Positions 9,811 through 19,674 of a stretch of DNA of 64,000 nt are shown piece by piece. Every line of letters starts with the position of its first letter. The first letter of the stretch is position 1. Origin of the DNA: Hyphomicrobiales bacterium (GTDB lineage Bacteria; Pseudomonadota; Alphaproteobacteria; Rhizobiales; Beijerinckiaceae). The translations under genes were made by a program, and so were the position numbers. The notes beneath the pieces were generated by a model. It ran no database searches, was not told the DNA's origin, and worked only from the letters and a program-made list of their open reading frames with translations. The DNA is taken from assembly GCA_947454055.1 (NCBI GenBank), contig CANGIS010000001.1, positions 124,001 to 188,000 on the forward strand, in the 5' to 3' direction.

Positions 9811-10368
9811 ATGATGGAAGAGAGCGATAGAAAGTGGCGGGCCACGACGATTTTGATGGTTCGCAAGGGTGATCGCGTCGTCATTGGCGGCGATGGTCAG
9901 GTCAGCCTCGGCCCGACCGTGATGAAGGGCAATGCGCGCAAAGTGCGCCGTTTGGGCAAAGGCGAGGTTATTTCCGGCTTTGCGGGCGCCACAGCCGACG
10001 CGTTTACGCTGTTTGAGCGGCTTGAGTCGAAGCTCGAACAATATCCCGGTCAATTGATGCGCGCCTGCGTCGAGCTGGCCAAAGACTGGCGCACCGACCG
10101 TTATTTGCGCCGGTTGGAGGCCATGATGCTGGTAGCCGATAAAAATGTCGGCTTGATCTTGTCGGGCACCGGCGATGTGCTGGAGCCCGAAAGCGGTATC
10201 ATGGGCATTGGTTCGGGCGGCAATTATGCGCTCGCCGCTGCGCGTGCGCTGGAAGACAGCGATCTCGATGCCGAAGCCATTGTGCGCAAAAGCCTCGGTA
10301 TTGCGGCCGATATATGCGTTTACACCAATCATTCATTGACCATTGAATCGCTCGAGATCGCAGGTTGA
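9811..10368 (+). CDS. hslV: ATP-dependent protease subunit HslV (ClpQ)
   Basis: Threonine peptidase of the HslUV protease. The predicted 185-residue product has an 11-residue propeptide before the catalytic Thr ([19 protein letters not shown]). The conserved [22 protein letters not shown] and [10 protein letters not shown] regions are intact. The ATG at 9811 is chosen (GGGAG nine bases upstream); a second ATG follows directly at 9814. The 172-base gap to hisB contains two copies of a 10-base direct repeat exactly 60 bases apart (9723 and 9783), with no clear heat-shock promoter identified by eye. The stop overlaps a TTG just before hslU. Confidence 0.95.
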   Translation: MMEESDRKWRATTILMVRKGDRVVIGGDGQVSLGPTVMKGNARKVRRLGKGEVISGFAGATADAFTLFERLESKLEQYPGQLMRACVELAKDWRTDRYLRRLEAMMLVADKNVGLILSGTGDVLEPESGIMGIGSGGNYALAAARALEDSDLDAEAIVRKSLGIAADICVYTNHSLTIESLEIAG

Positions 10369-10373
10369 ACCCC

Positions 10374-11681
10374 ATGACCAATTTTTCGCCCCGCGAAATC
10401 GTTTCCGAACTGGATCGTTTCATTGTCGGCCAAAAAGACGCCAAACGCGCGGTAGCCATTGCGCTGCGCAACCGGTGGCGCAGGCTGAAACTTGAAGGCG
10501 CGATGCGCGAAGAGGTGTTGCCGAAAAACATCCTGATGATCGGACCGACGGGTTGTGGCAAAACCGAAATCGCCCGACGGCTCGCAAAACTCGCCGGAGC
10601 GCCTTTCCTCAAGATCGAAGCCACGAAATTTACCGAAGTCGGCTATGTCGGCCGCGATGTCGAACAAATCATCCGTGATTTGCTCGAAATCGGTATTTCT
10701 CTGGTCAAGGACGCCAAGCGCAAAAGCGTTCAGGCGCGGGCGGAACTGGCGGCGGAGGAGCGCGTGCTCGACGCTTTGGTTGGCCAGACCGCCAGCCCCG
10801 CCACGCGGGAAAGTTTTCGCAAACGGCTTCGGGCGGGAGAACTCGCCAAGAAAGAGATCGAGATTGAAATTGCTGCCCCATCGGGGGGCGGTATGCCGAT
10901 GTTTGAAATACCCGGCATGCCGGGTGCGCAAATGGGTGCGGTATCGCTCGGTGATATTTTCGGAAAGATGGGTCGCCAGACCAAACCGCGCCGCGTGACG
11001 GTGGAGGAAGCCCACGCTCCGCTCGTCGCCGAGGAAAGCGACAAGCTGTTCGATCAAGAGCAGATCATCGCGGAGGCCATCCACGAGGTCGAAAACAATG
11101 GCATCGTGTTTCTGGACGAAATCGATAAAATCTGTGCGCGCGAAAGCCGCGGCGGGGCGGATGTCTCGCGCGAAGGCGTTCAGCGCGATTTGCTACCTTT
11201 GATTGAGGGAACAACGGTTTCAACCAAGCACGGCTCGGTCAAGACCGATCATATCCTGTTTATCGCCTCGGGCGCGTTTCATGTATCGAAACCTTCCGAT
11301 CTCTTACCTGAATTGCAGGGCCGACTACCGATCCGTGTCGAGCTGTTATCGCTAAAAGAAGATGATTTCCGCCGCATTCTCACCGAAACCGAGGCCAGTC
11401 TCGTCAAGCAATCCGTAGCCCTGATGGCGACCGAAGGCGTTGATCTTGTCTTCACGCCCGATGCGATCGACGCCATTGCCAAGATTGCGGTTCAGGTAAA
11501 TTCTAACGTCGAAAACATCGGGGCGAGACGGTTACAAACCGTTATTGAGCGCATTTTGGATGAAATTTCCTTTACCGCATCGGATCGATCGGGTGAAACG
11601 GTGACGATTGATGCCGGTTATGTTGAAAAAGCCATCGGTGATCTGGCCAAAAACGCCGACCTTGGCCGCTTCATTCTGTAA
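10374..11681 (+). CDS. hslU: HslU ATPase subunit (ClpY)
   Basis: AAA+ unfoldase that feeds HslV. The 435 residues begin with [17 protein letters not shown]; Walker A is at about 57-64 (GPTGCGKT), followed by [16 protein letters not shown]. The intermediate I-domain lies at about 110-230 with a Gly/Met-rich insert ([14 protein letters not shown]). Walker B is [12 protein letters not shown], and the C-terminal LGRFIL reaches into HslV. The ATG at 10374 is preferred over the TTG at 10365. It lies 5 bases after hslV, so they form one operon. Confidence 0.96.
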   Translation: MTNFSPREIVSELDRFIVGQKDAKRAVAIALRNRWRRLKLEGAMREEVLPKNILMIGPTGCGKTEIARRLAKLAGAPFLKIEATKFTEVGYVGRDVEQIIRDLLEIGISLVKDAKRKSVQARAELAAEERVLDALVGQTASPATRESFRKRLRAGELAKKEIEIEIAAPSGGGMPMFEIPGMPGAQMGAVSLGDIFGKMGRQTKPRRVTVEEAHAPLVAEESDKLFDQEQIIAEAIHEVENNGIVFLDEIDKICARESRGGADVSREGVQRDLLPLIEGTTVSTKHGSVKTDHILFIASGAFHVSKPSDLLPELQGRLPIRVELLSLKEDDFRRILTETEASLVKQSVALMATEGVDLVFTPDAIDAIAKIAVQVNSNVENIGARRLQTVIERILDEISFTASDRSGETVTIDAGYVEKAIGDLAKNADLGRFIL

Positions 11682-11758
11682 GGCTGGGATGCACGGCCTC
11701 TTGCGCTAGCGCCTGCAGGTTGTCATAAGCCGCGCAACGGAAACGGGGCTTTAAGACG

Positions 11759-12796
11759 ATGGCTGCTTTCAAGGAATTGGTGTTTTCGGGCGTTCAGCCA
11801 ACGGGCAATCTGCATCTGGGCAATTATCTCGGCGCGATCACGAAATTCGTGGCGCTGCAGGAGAGCCATGATTGCATCTATTGCGTGGTCGATCTGCACG
11901 CCATCACGGTGCCGCAAGAGCCTTTAACGCTCACCAACAACATCCGCGAAGTGACGGCGGCCTTTATCGCCAGCGGCATTGACCCGAAAAAACATATTAT
12001 TTTCAACCAGAGCCAGGTGCCCGAGCATGCCGAATTGGCTTGGGTGCTCAATTGCACGGCGCGGCTTGGGTGGTTGAACCGTATGACGCAGTTCAAGGAA
12101 AAGGCGGGTAAAGATCGCGAAAACGTGTCGGTCGGGCTTTATGCCTACCCAACCTTGATGGCCGCCGACATTCTCGTTTACCGCGCAACCCATGTCCCAG
12201 TCGGCGAAGACCAGAAGCAGCATCTGGAATTGGCACGCGACATTGCGCAGAAATTCAATAATGATTTTGCGGATTCGATTGCTTCGCATGGCTTTGGCGA
12301 AGAGTTCTTCCCCTCGCCGGAACCGTTGATCCAAGGCCCTGCTACGCGCGTGATGAGCTTGCGCGATGGTACCAAGAAAATGTCGAAATCTGACCCTTCC
12401 GATTATTCACGCATCAACCTCACCGATGATGCGGACGCAATCGCCACCAAAGTCCGAAAGGCGAAGACGGATCCGGAACCATTGCCATCGGAAGAAAAGG
12501 GTCTCGAGACCCGTCCCGAGGCGGATAATCTCGTGGGCATTTACGCTGCTCTTTCCGAGACAACCAAAGCGGCAGTTTTGGCGGAATTCGGCAGCGCGCA
12601 ATTCTCGACCTTCAAATCGGCATTGGTAGATCTCTCGGTGACTAAGCTCGGCCCGATTGGCGGCGAGATGAAGCGGTTGGTGGCCGATCAGTCCTATATC
12701 GATAGCGTTCTGGCGGACGGCTCGGAGCGCGCCAGCGTTCTGGCCCGTCAGACCATGAATTCGGTGAAGGATGTTTTAGGGTTTATCCGGCGGTAA
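11759..12796 (+). CDS. trpS: Tryptophanyl-tRNA synthetase
   Basis: Class I synthetase that charges tRNA-Trp. The 345 residues have the HIGH-type motif [11 protein letters not shown] at about 17-27 and KMSKS at about 206 ([13 protein letters not shown]). QTQF-equivalent and [16 protein letters not shown] tRNA/ATP contact regions are present. It is full length. The 77-base gap after hslU has a GCGCTAGCGC palindrome but no run of T, so no terminator is called. The uspA gene seen next to trpS in some relatives is absent. Confidence 0.96.
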   Translation: MAAFKELVFSGVQPTGNLHLGNYLGAITKFVALQESHDCIYCVVDLHAITVPQEPLTLTNNIREVTAAFIASGIDPKKHIIFNQSQVPEHAELAWVLNCTARLGWLNRMTQFKEKAGKDRENVSVGLYAYPTLMAADILVYRATHVPVGEDQKQHLELARDIAQKFNNDFADSIASHGFGEEFFPSPEPLIQGPATRVMSLRDGTKKMSKSDPSDYSRINLTDDADAIATKVRKAKTDPEPLPSEEKGLETRPEADNLVGIYAALSETTKAAVLAEFGSAQFSTFKSALVDLSVTKLGPIGGEMKRLVADQSYIDSVLADGSERASVLARQTMNSVKDVLGFIRR

Positions 12797-12902
12797 GCTT
12801 TGACGACGATCCATGCGCTGCTGGTGGCAGAACGGGCGGCATGGTGTTATATATTCAGGATCCGAAACCATCCGCCGGCCTTGAACCGGCTGCGAGGGCA
12901 CC

Positions 12903-13469
12903 ATGTTTATCCAGACCGAAGCAACCCCTAATCCCGCCACGTTGAAATTTCTGCCCGGCCGCGCGCTGATGAGCAGCGGCACGCTTGAAATTCGCGATGC
13001 CCATACCGCTGAGCGCTCGCCGCTCGCCAAACGCCTGTTTGCCGTGCCCGGCGTTACCGGTGTTTTCTATGGTCAGGATTTTGTGTCTGTCACCAAATCC
13101 GAGGGCGAATGGCAACATTTAAAACCTGCTGTTTTGGGTGCGATCATGGAGCATTTTTTGAGCGGTGATCCGCTTTTGCTCGATCAGACGCCGGAACAGC
13201 ATGCTGATCAGCCGGAAGATGAGTTTTTTGAACCATCGGACGCGCCAACGGTTGAAACCATCAAGGAATTGCTTGAAACCCGCATTCGTCCAGCGGTGGC
13301 GGGCGACGGGGGCGATATCGTGTTTCGCGGCTTTAAAGACGGTATTGTCTATCTGGCGATGAAGGGCTCGTGCTCGGGCTGTCCGTCTTCCACCGCAACG
13401 CTTAAAAATGGCGTGCAGAATCTGTTGCGTCACTTCTTGCCGGATGTGCGGGAAGTGCAGGCGATTTAA
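12903..13469 (+). CDS. NfuA/NifU-type iron-sulfur scaffold or carrier protein
   Basis: 188 residues in two domains. The N-terminal Nfu_N domain (about 1-88) begins MFIQTEATPNPATLKFLPG. The C-terminal NifU-like domain (about 118-188) has the cluster-binding CxxC at about 157-160 (GSCSGCPSS). Such proteins carry 4Fe-4S clusters to client apoproteins such as MiaB, whose gene lies 2 kb downstream. It precedes tsaB by 32 bases and the two may be cotranscribed. The 106-base upstream gap contains a TATATA-rich stretch near 12847, possibly a -10 region. Confidence 0.92.
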   Translation: MFIQTEATPNPATLKFLPGRALMSSGTLEIRDAHTAERSPLAKRLFAVPGVTGVFYGQDFVSVTKSEGEWQHLKPAVLGAIMEHFLSGDPLLLDQTPEQHADQPEDEFFEPSDAPTVETIKELLETRIRPAVAGDGGDIVFRGFKDGIVYLAMKGSCSGCPSSTATLKNGVQNLLRHFLPDVREVQAI

Positions 13470-13501
13470 TCGACGCCGATCAGAGAAGGGGCAGCTACAC
13501 C

Positions 13502-14185
13502 GTGCGAATTTTGGCGATCGATACGGCGTTAGGCCTTTGCTCGGCATGCGTTTTTGACAGCGATACCGATACGGCGATTGCTCTTGAGAGCATCGAGATG
13601 GTACGTGGCCATGCCGAAGCGCTGATGCCGCTGATCGAGCGCGTCATCAACCGCGTTGAAGGCGGTTTTGAAACGCTGGATCGCGTCGCCGTCTCGGTAG
13701 GGCCGGGGAGTTTTACCGGCTTGCGTGTGGGTCTTGCCGCGGGCCGCGCCTTTGGTCTTGCTGCCGAAATCCCCGTTATCGGCGTCAACACGCTATCGGC
13801 CTTTGCCGCGCCTTATTTAGGCATCGAGAGTGTCGACCATATTGCCAGCGTCATCGATGCGCGGCACGATCATGTTTATATGCAAATGATACGGAACGAC
13901 GGAAAACTGGTGCTTCCGCCGCAAATTACGCCGATTGTCGAGGTTGTCTCGGCCATTGGCTCAGTAAAAGTGCGCATTGTTGGTTCTGCCGCTTCCTTGC
14001 TTGTCGCGGCCATGCGTGAGCAAGGGCATCATCCGGATGCGGAGCCCGATCTCGCCGGTCCCGATATTGCCTGGATTGCCCGATTAGGGGCGATTGCCCG
14101 ACCGGAACACGCGCTGCCGGCGCCGCTCTATCTTCGTCCGCCAGACGCAACCCCGCAAACCAATGGCCGCATCGCGCTGGCTTAG
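13502..14185 (+). CDS. tsaB: tRNA threonylcarbamoyladenosine biosynthesis protein TsaB
   Basis: Scaffold partner of TsaD in making t6A37 on ANN-decoding tRNAs. The 227 residues of the ASKHA fold begin ILAIDTALGLCSACV, then RGHAEALMPLIERVI and VSVGPGSFTGLRVGLAAGRA. The start is a GTG at 13502 with GAAGGGG upstream; no in-frame ATG fits. The following rimI begins within a few bases of the stop, the common tsaB-rimI pairing. Confidence 0.93.
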   Translation: MRILAIDTALGLCSACVFDSDTDTAIALESIEMVRGHAEALMPLIERVINRVEGGFETLDRVAVSVGPGSFTGLRVGLAAGRAFGLAAEIPVIGVNTLSAFAAPYLGIESVDHIASVIDARHDHVYMQMIRNDGKLVLPPQITPIVEVVSAIGSVKVRIVGSAASLLVAAMREQGHHPDAEPDLAGPDIAWIARLGAIARPEHALPAPLYLRPPDATPQTNGRIALA

Positions 14186-14195
14186 GATGGTAAAG

Positions 14196-14690
14196 ATGCG
14201 GCTGCCGTTTTTCTCAAAGCCAGAAGCCTTGCTCAGGCCCGCGCGAACAACGGATGCTGCCGCTCTGGCGGAAATTCATGCGGAAGGCGGCTTTGCCGGC
14301 TCATGGAGTCCAAACGAATTTGAAAACCTCTTGGCAGATCGCGCGGTGATCACGGATATTGCCAGCGACAGCCGCAAAACGGATGTAATCTTCGGTTTTG
14401 TCATGAGCCGGATGGCTGCCGATGAAGCGGAAATCCTGACCATCGCTGTTCGTCGGAAAAGCCGCGGCAACCATATCGGTCACCGTTTGATGGATACGCA
14501 TATGGCACGTCTGGCAGCCTTTGGCGTAAAGACGCTCTATCTTGAGGTAGAAGAAGACAACACTGCAGCACGTAAGCTCTATGAAAAGGCGGGCTTTGTC
14601 ACCGCAGGCCTGCGCAAGGGCTATTACCGCAAGCCGGATGGCGGCTTTGCCAATGCGCTCATCATGAAGCTTGGGCTCGAAAACCTGTGA
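14196..14690 (+). CDS. rimI: Ribosomal-protein-S18-alanine N-acetyltransferase type GNAT
   Basis: GNAT acetyltransferase of the RimI group, 164 residues. The acetyl-CoA loop is seen in ILTIAVRRKSRGNHIGHRLM, and the C-terminal VEEDNTAARKLYEKAGFVTAG plus RKGYYRKPDG are typical of RimI. The ATG at 14196 is chosen (AGGA 8 bases upstream); an in-frame ATG at 14187 would add three residues. It follows tsaB closely. In many Rhizobiales a fur/mur gene follows; here the next gene is plsC. Confidence 0.88.
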   Translation: MRLPFFSKPEALLRPARTTDAAALAEIHAEGGFAGSWSPNEFENLLADRAVITDIASDSRKTDVIFGFVMSRMAADEAEILTIAVRRKSRGNHIGHRLMDTHMARLAAFGVKTLYLEVEEDNTAARKLYEKAGFVTAGLRKGYYRKPDGGFANALIMKLGLENL

Positions 14691-14739
14691 CCTGCTCCCT
14701 AAACTGTCGTCGCTTTGTCATACAGATCAGGAAGAGATC

Positions 14740-15561
14740 ATGTTCCATGATCAAGGGAAAATGAGCCTGAACATGCTGGCGCGCTTTCGAATAGCCCTAT
14801 TTTTGGGCCTTGTGACGCCCTTCACCCTTGTGCTGATTCCAGTGCAATGGCTGGCTGTAAAAGCGGATCTACGGTTTGCCCGGTATTTGCCGGTTTTCTA
14901 TCACCGCGTGGTATGTGCGCTTTTGCGCCTCAAAGTAACGGTGAAGGGTGATCCGGCGTTGGGTCGTCCCTTGCTGCTTTTATCCAATCATTCCTCGTGG
15001 CTTGATATCGTAGCGCTCAGTAGCGTGATGCCGGTGTCGTTTATTGCCAAATCCGAAGTTGGAACCTGGCCGATTTTTGGTCTTTTTGCGCGATTGCAGC
15101 GTTCGGTGTTTGTCGATCGCTCCCGCCGCATGGCCACGCGGGATGCGCATCAAGCCGTTTCCAAACGGCTGAAGAAGGGCGATGCGATGGTGCTGTTTGC
15201 CGAAGGCACGACGAGCGACGGTCATCGTGTGTTGTCCTTCCGCTCCTCGCTTGTCGGTGCTGCAGGCGAATTGCTCGGTGGTGTGCAATCGCGCATTCAG
15301 CCGGTGGCGATCACCTATACACGACGCACCGGCCTGCCGATTGCTCGTTCCGAGCGGCCCTGCATTGCCTGGTATGGCGATATGGAATTGGTGCCGCATT
15401 TCAAGGGAATCTTGCTTGGTGGTCCGATTGAGGTGACCATTTCCTTTTGTGATCCGCTAACCGGCGAGGTCGCGCGTGACCGTAAATCGGCGACACGGGC
15501 GGCGGAGCAGGCGATCAGGTCGCGGGCGGCTGATGTCATGCGCGGTCGGGTTGCCGCATGA
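14740..15561 (+). CDS. 1-acyl-sn-glycerol-3-phosphate acyltransferase (PlsC family)
   Basis: Acylates lysophosphatidate or a related lysolipid at the inner membrane. 273 residues with an N-terminal membrane segment (about 14-40) and the acyltransferase motifs NHSSWLDIVAL (HX4D, about 86-90) and FAEGTTSDG. FVDRSRR is also present. The ATG at 14740 follows AGGAAGAG with suitable spacing; longer readings would run into rimI. The family also includes OlsA-type ornithine-lipid acyltransferases, so exact substrate is uncertain. Confidence 0.88.
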   Translation: MFHDQGKMSLNMLARFRIALFLGLVTPFTLVLIPVQWLAVKADLRFARYLPVFYHRVVCALLRLKVTVKGDPALGRPLLLLSNHSSWLDIVALSSVMPVSFIAKSEVGTWPIFGLFARLQRSVFVDRSRRMATRDAHQAVSKRLKKGDAMVLFAEGTTSDGHRVLSFRSSLVGAAGELLGGVQSRIQPVAITYTRRTGLPIARSERPCIAWYGDMELVPHFKGILLGGPIEVTISFCDPLTGEVARDRKSATRAAEQAIRSRAADVMRGRVAA

Positions 15562-15679
15562 ATATGTGGCTGACCCACGAATTTTTGTTCTCTTGTGATG
15601 CCTTACCCGCTTATACTGCGCCTAATTTGAACGGTCGGTCTGATTCTTTTATTTTAACGCCCGACCTCTGGCGAGACGA

Positions 15680-17050
15680 ATGACCATCACTGCGGCAAAG
15701 CGCGTTTTCGTAAAATCCTATGGTTGCCAGATGAATGTCTATGATGCCGAGCGCATGGCAGACATTTTGGAAGGCGAAGGCTATGCCGCAACGGATGTGA
15801 TCGAGGATGCCGATCTCGTCGTGCTCAACACCTGCCATATCCGCGAAAAAGCCGCCGAGAAGGTCTATTCCGAGCTCGGCCGCATCCGCGAGATGAAACA
15901 GGACCGGACGGAGCGTGGCTTAGAGACGCGTGTTGTGGTCGCGGGCTGTGTCGCGCAAGCAGAAGGGGCCGAGATTTTGCGCCGCGCACCGGCAGTTGAT
16001 CTGGTGGTGGGTCCGCAAAATTATCAGAATTTGCCTTCGCTTCTCCGTCAGGCGTTGAAAAAGCCGGTCGTCGAAACCGAGTTTCCGGCCGAAGACAAGT
16101 TTGTCTCTTTGCCGGCGCCAACGCCAAAAACGATTCGCTCGCGTGGCGTGTCGGCCTTTGTGACCGTGCAGGAGGGGTGCGATAAATTTTGCACCTTCTG
16201 CGTCGTCCCCTACACGCGCGGCGCGGAGTTTTCCCGCTCGGTTACGGAGATTATCACCGAGGTTGAACGCTTGGCATTGTCCGGCGTGCGGGAAGTAACG
16301 CTTTTGGGTCAAAATGTGAACGCGTTTCACGGCCTTGATGAAGCGGGTCAGCCTGTCAGCCTTTCGGAATTGCTGGACCGCGTTTCCAAAGTTCCCGGCA
16401 TTGCGCGGCTGCGCTACACCACAAGCCATCCGCTCGATATGGACGAGACCTTGTCGCTGGCCCATCGGGATAATCCCGCGCTGATGCCCTATCTGCATTT
16501 GCCGGTTCAATCCGGTTCCGACCGGATATTGGAGGCGATGAACCGTCGCCACACGGTTGAGGATTTCAGAGCGGCGGTGGCGCGCGTGAAGCAGTATCGT
16601 CCCGATACGGCGTTTTCCTCCGATTTCATCATCGGTTTTCCTGGCGAAACGGATGAGGATTTTGCAGGCACGATGCAGCTTGTCGAAGAAATCGGCTTTT
16701 CGAGTGCCTATACGTTTAAATATAGCCCCCGCCCCGGAACACCTGCTGCCGATATGGCCGATCAGGTACCAGAATCGGTTAAAGATGCGCGGCTTCAGGC
16801 GATACAGGCGCTGGTCACCAAGCAACAACGCGCGTTCCAAGAATCCATGGTCGGAAAGACGCTGGATGTTCTGGTCGAGCGGATCGGGCGCAAACCGGGG
16901 CAGGTTGCCGGTAAATCGCCGCATCTTCTGGCGGTAGCCTTTGAGGGAAGTGCCGATTTGATCGGCCATATTGTGTCGGTTGATATTGTTGAGAGCGTGA
17001 CGAACAGTCTGATTGGCCAATTGTCCGACCGCCCTCGCGCGGTCGCTTGA
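15680..17050 (+). CDS. miaB: tRNA-2-methylthio-N6-dimethylallyladenosine synthase
   Basis: Radical-SAM methylthiotransferase acting on i6A37 of tRNA. 456 residues. The N-terminal UPF0004 domain has three cluster Cys ([23 protein letters not shown]). The radical-SAM domain has CxxxCxxC at about 167, 171 and 174 ([10 protein letters not shown]). The C-terminal TRAM domain covers roughly the last 65 residues. All six cluster cysteines are present. It is separated from plsC by 118 bases with AT-rich, promoter-like sequence, and phoH begins 13 bases after the stop. Confidence 0.97.
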   Translation: MTITAAKRVFVKSYGCQMNVYDAERMADILEGEGYAATDVIEDADLVVLNTCHIREKAAEKVYSELGRIREMKQDRTERGLETRVVVAGCVAQAEGAEILRRAPAVDLVVGPQNYQNLPSLLRQALKKPVVETEFPAEDKFVSLPAPTPKTIRSRGVSAFVTVQEGCDKFCTFCVVPYTRGAEFSRSVTEIITEVERLALSGVREVTLLGQNVNAFHGLDEAGQPVSLSELLDRVSKVPGIARLRYTTSHPLDMDETLSLAHRDNPALMPYLHLPVQSGSDRILEAMNRRHTVEDFRAAVARVKQYRPDTAFSSDFIIGFPGETDEDFAGTMQLVEEIGFSSAYTFKYSPRPGTPAADMADQVPESVKDARLQAIQALVTKQQRAFQESMVGKTLDVLVERIGRKPGQVAGKSPHLLAVAFEGSADLIGHIVSVDIVESVTNSLIGQLSDRPRAVA

Positions 17051-17063
17051 ACAGGAGAAGCGC

Positions 17064-18116
17064 TTGAGAGCCACCGATGGTGCGACCCGTTTTCCGAATT
17101 CGCCTCGTAAACAGGGAATGGTTGAATCGGCTGATCTTCGATTGTCCTTTGCCGATAACCGCGTGGCGGGACTTATTTTCGGCCATTTCGATCAAAATCT
17201 AGCCCATATTGAGCGGCGGCTTGGTATTCAGGCGGTGGCCAATGGCAATCAGGTTATCCTCAAGGGCAGCCCCGAGCAGACGGAGCAAGGCCGCTTCGTT
17301 CTCGAACGATTGAACGAACGGGTGCTTGAAGGCTTAGTGATTGCCAAGGGCGACATCGACGGTGCCGTTGAAGAAGCGGCCATGCAGGGTTCGTTATTCC
17401 CGGCTATCGCAGCAGGAGCGGCCGATCGTCTAGCGTTTGACGAGATTATCACGCGCAAGAAGCGGATTAAAGCGCGCAATGCCGCGCAGCATGTCTATTT
17501 GAAAGCGCTCAAGGAGCAGGAACTGGTCTTTGCCGAGGGTCCGGCGGGCACGGGTAAAACCTGGCTCGCGGTCGGTCATGCCGTGCAATTGATCGAGCAG
17601 GGTGTGGTGGAGCGGCTTATTTTATCTCGTCCAGCGGTGGAAGCGGGCGAGCGGCTCGGCTTTTTGCCCGGCGATATGCGCGAGAAGGTCGATCCCTATC
17701 TCCGCCCGATTTATGACGCGCTGTATGATTTTATGGAAGCGCGCCATGTTGAGCGCGGTCTGCAAACCGGCATGATTGAAATTGCACCGCTGGCCTTTAT
17801 GCGGGGTCGTACGCTCACCAACGCCGTGGTCTTGCTGGATGAGGCGCAGAACACCACATCGATGCAGATGAAAATGGTGCTTACCCGCTTGGGCGAAGGC
17901 TCGCGCATGATTGTTACCGGCGATCCGACCCAGATTGATTTGCCGCCTGGGCAGAAATCCGGCCTGGTTGAATCCGCCCGTATTCTGGAAGGCGTCGAGG
18001 GGATCGCCCGCGTGCGCTTTGCCGAAGGCGATGTGGTACGCCACGATCTCGTCCGCCGGATTGTTTCGGCCTATGATAAAGATGACCGCACTCGACTGGG
18101 TAATGTCCAACCATGA
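17064..18116 (+). CDS. phoH: PhoH-family ATPase
   Basis: P-loop ATPase of unknown precise role, linked to RNA metabolism by its constant neighbour ybeY. Walker A is at about 158-166 (GPAGTGKTWLAVG), with RPAVEAGERLGFLPGDM and VLLDEAQNTTSMQMKM (Walker B) following. The preferred start is TTG at 17064: AGGAG lies six bases before it and it gives 350 residues. The in-frame ATG at 17118 (332 residues) has GGGA almost touching it. The stop overlaps ybeY (ATGA). Confidence 0.9.
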   Translation: MRATDGATRFPNSPRKQGMVESADLRLSFADNRVAGLIFGHFDQNLAHIERRLGIQAVANGNQVILKGSPEQTEQGRFVLERLNERVLEGLVIAKGDIDGAVEEAAMQGSLFPAIAAGAADRLAFDEIITRKKRIKARNAAQHVYLKALKEQELVFAEGPAGTGKTWLAVGHAVQLIEQGVVERLILSRPAVEAGERLGFLPGDMREKVDPYLRPIYDALYDFMEARHVERGLQTGMIEIAPLAFMRGRTLTNAVVLLDEAQNTTSMQMKMVLTRLGEGSRMIVTGDPTQIDLPPGQKSGLVESARILEGVEGIARVRFAEGDVVRHDLVRRIVSAYDKDDRTRLGNVQP

Positions 18117-18610
18117 CCACGATTTGTCCCGACATCGAACACGATAGCGCCCTATGGGAGCAGCTAATCGACGCGGAAGCCATTGCCGAGCGGGCGTTGG
18201 AATCGGCCGCCGAGATGGCGGGCATTGCGCTCTTGGATGGTGCCGAACTTGGCATTTTGCTGTCGGATGACGAGCACGTTAAAAGCGTCAACCAAGAATG
18301 GCGCGGGATCGACAAGCCTACCAATGTCTTGTCCTTTCCGGCGGTTGAGGCAGCCAAACTCGCCCGCGCGCCGTTTTTGGGCGACATCATCATTGCGTAT
18401 GAGACGGTCGAGCGTGAAGCCAAGACGGAGGGCAAAGCGTTTGCCGATCACTATGCCCATCTTGTCGTGCACGGATTTTTGCACCTTTTGGGATTTGACC
18501 ATATCGAAGAGACCGATGCCGAGCGGATGGAAGCGCTGGAGATTGCCATTTTAGCCCGTCTCGATATTCCCGATCCTTATGCCGACCGGCCCGATATGGC
18601 GCAGGAATGA
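18113..18610 (+). CDS. ybeY: Endoribonuclease YbeY, rRNA maturation factor
   Basis: Metal-dependent RNase involved in 16S rRNA 3' end maturation and ribosome quality control. The 165 residues contain the zinc motif HGFLHLLGFDH (about 120-130) with its three His ligands, and DKPTNVLSFP, both diagnostic. It overlaps phoH and the CorC-type gene by four bases on each side, so phoH-ybeY-corC-lnt is one translationally coupled chain. Confidence 0.96.
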   Translation: MTTICPDIEHDSALWEQLIDAEAIAERALESAAEMAGIALLDGAELGILLSDDEHVKSVNQEWRGIDKPTNVLSFPAVEAAKLARAPFLGDIIIAYETVEREAKTEGKAFADHYAHLVVHGFLHLLGFDHIEETDAERMEALEIAILARLDIPDPYADRPDMAQE

Positions 18611-19674
18611 GCAGGACTGAACAGGTACCCATGAACGACGATTCTTCCCTTCCGGCCTCCACCAAACCGGTCGATCCTTCATCCTCCGGCCTTTTCGAGC
18701 GGTTGATGATGCTGGTGGGGCTAAAGCATGCCCCCTCCATTCGCGAAGATATTGAAGATGCGCTAGCGGAGGCCGATATCGGATCCGAGTTTTCGCAGCG
18801 CGAGCGCGAGATGATCAAAAATGTGCTCGGCCTGCGGGCCAAGCGCGTTCAGGACGTGATGGTGCCGCGCGCCGACATTGTCGCGGTTGCCGCTGATATT
18901 TCTCTGGGTGAATTGTTGCGCTTGTTCCGGAGCGCGGGCCATTCCCGCCTGCCTGTCTATGCCGAAACGCTCGATGATCCGCGCGGCATGATCCATATCC
19001 GCGACTTTGTGGCCTATGTTTCCGAGCGTGCCGAGCGTAAACCCGGTTCGCGCCGGCGGATGACGGCGGCGGATATTCCCGATCTTGGTTCGCTTGATCT
19101 GGCGGTCACGCTTTCGGCCGTCAAAATCTTGCGGCCGGTCCTGTTTGTTCCCCCCTCCATGCTGGCGCTCGATCTTCTCGTAAAAATGCAGACAACCCGC
19201 ACCCATATGGCGCTGGTGATCGACGAATATGGTGGCACGGACGGGCTCGTTTCCATCGAAGATCTGATTGAAATCGTTCTCGGCGAGATCGAGGACGAGC
19301 ACGATCTCGAGGAAACGCCGATGATCGTTTCGTCGGACGATGGCGTTCATGTCGTGGATGCGCGGGCCGACCTTAAGGATGTCAGTGCGGTGATCGGCTT
19401 TGATCTCTCGCAGGGCGAGGACGCGGGGGAAATCGACACGATTGGTGGACTTGTCGGCATGCTGGCCGGGCGTGTGCCGATCCGCGGTCAGATTATTCCG
19501 GGTCCCGGTACGTTGGAATTCGAAATATTGGATGCCGATCCGCGGCGCGTGAAACGCATCCGCATCCAGCAGCGGGCGGTTGAGCCAAAGGAACGGCCGA
19601 CGCCAAAGCGCCGCCGTAAAATGCAGGTGGCTGACGGCTCGCCCGAGACCCCTCCCGAAGCGAATAAAGCGTGA
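18607..19674 (+). CDS. CorC/HlyC-type CBS-domain protein (hemolysin family)
   Basis: 355 residues, soluble. After a flexible N-terminus come two CBS domains (about 80-210: [37 protein letters not shown]) and a C-terminal transporter-associated CorC_HlyC domain (about 230-320; [11 protein letters not shown]-type [18 protein letters not shown]). The C-terminal tail is basic. Annotated in relatives as TlyC or CorC; a role in magnesium/cobalt efflux is likely but not shown. The ATG at 18607 overlaps the ybeY stop; an ATG 24 bases on is possible. Confidence 0.9.
   Translation: MSRTEQVPMNDDSSLPASTKPVDPSSSGLFERLMMLVGLKHAPSIREDIEDALAEADIGSEFSQREREMIKNVLGLRAKRVQDVMVPRADIVAVAADISLGELLRLFRSAGHSRLPVYAETLDDPRGMIHIRDFVAYVSERAERKPGSRRRMTAADIPDLGSLDLAVTLSAVKILRPVLFVPPSMLALDLLVKMQTTRTHMALVIDEYGGTDGLVSIEDLIEIVLGEIEDEHDLEETPMIVSSDDGVHVVDARADLKDVSAVIGFDLSQGEDAGEIDTIGGLVGMLAGRVPIRGQIIPGPGTLEFEILDADPRRVKRIRIQQRAVEPKERPTPKRRRKMQVADGSPETPPEANKA

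Noticed and set aside
11709-11718. GCGCTAGCGC palindrome after hslU as a terminator
   Set aside because: No loop and no T run; probably chance.
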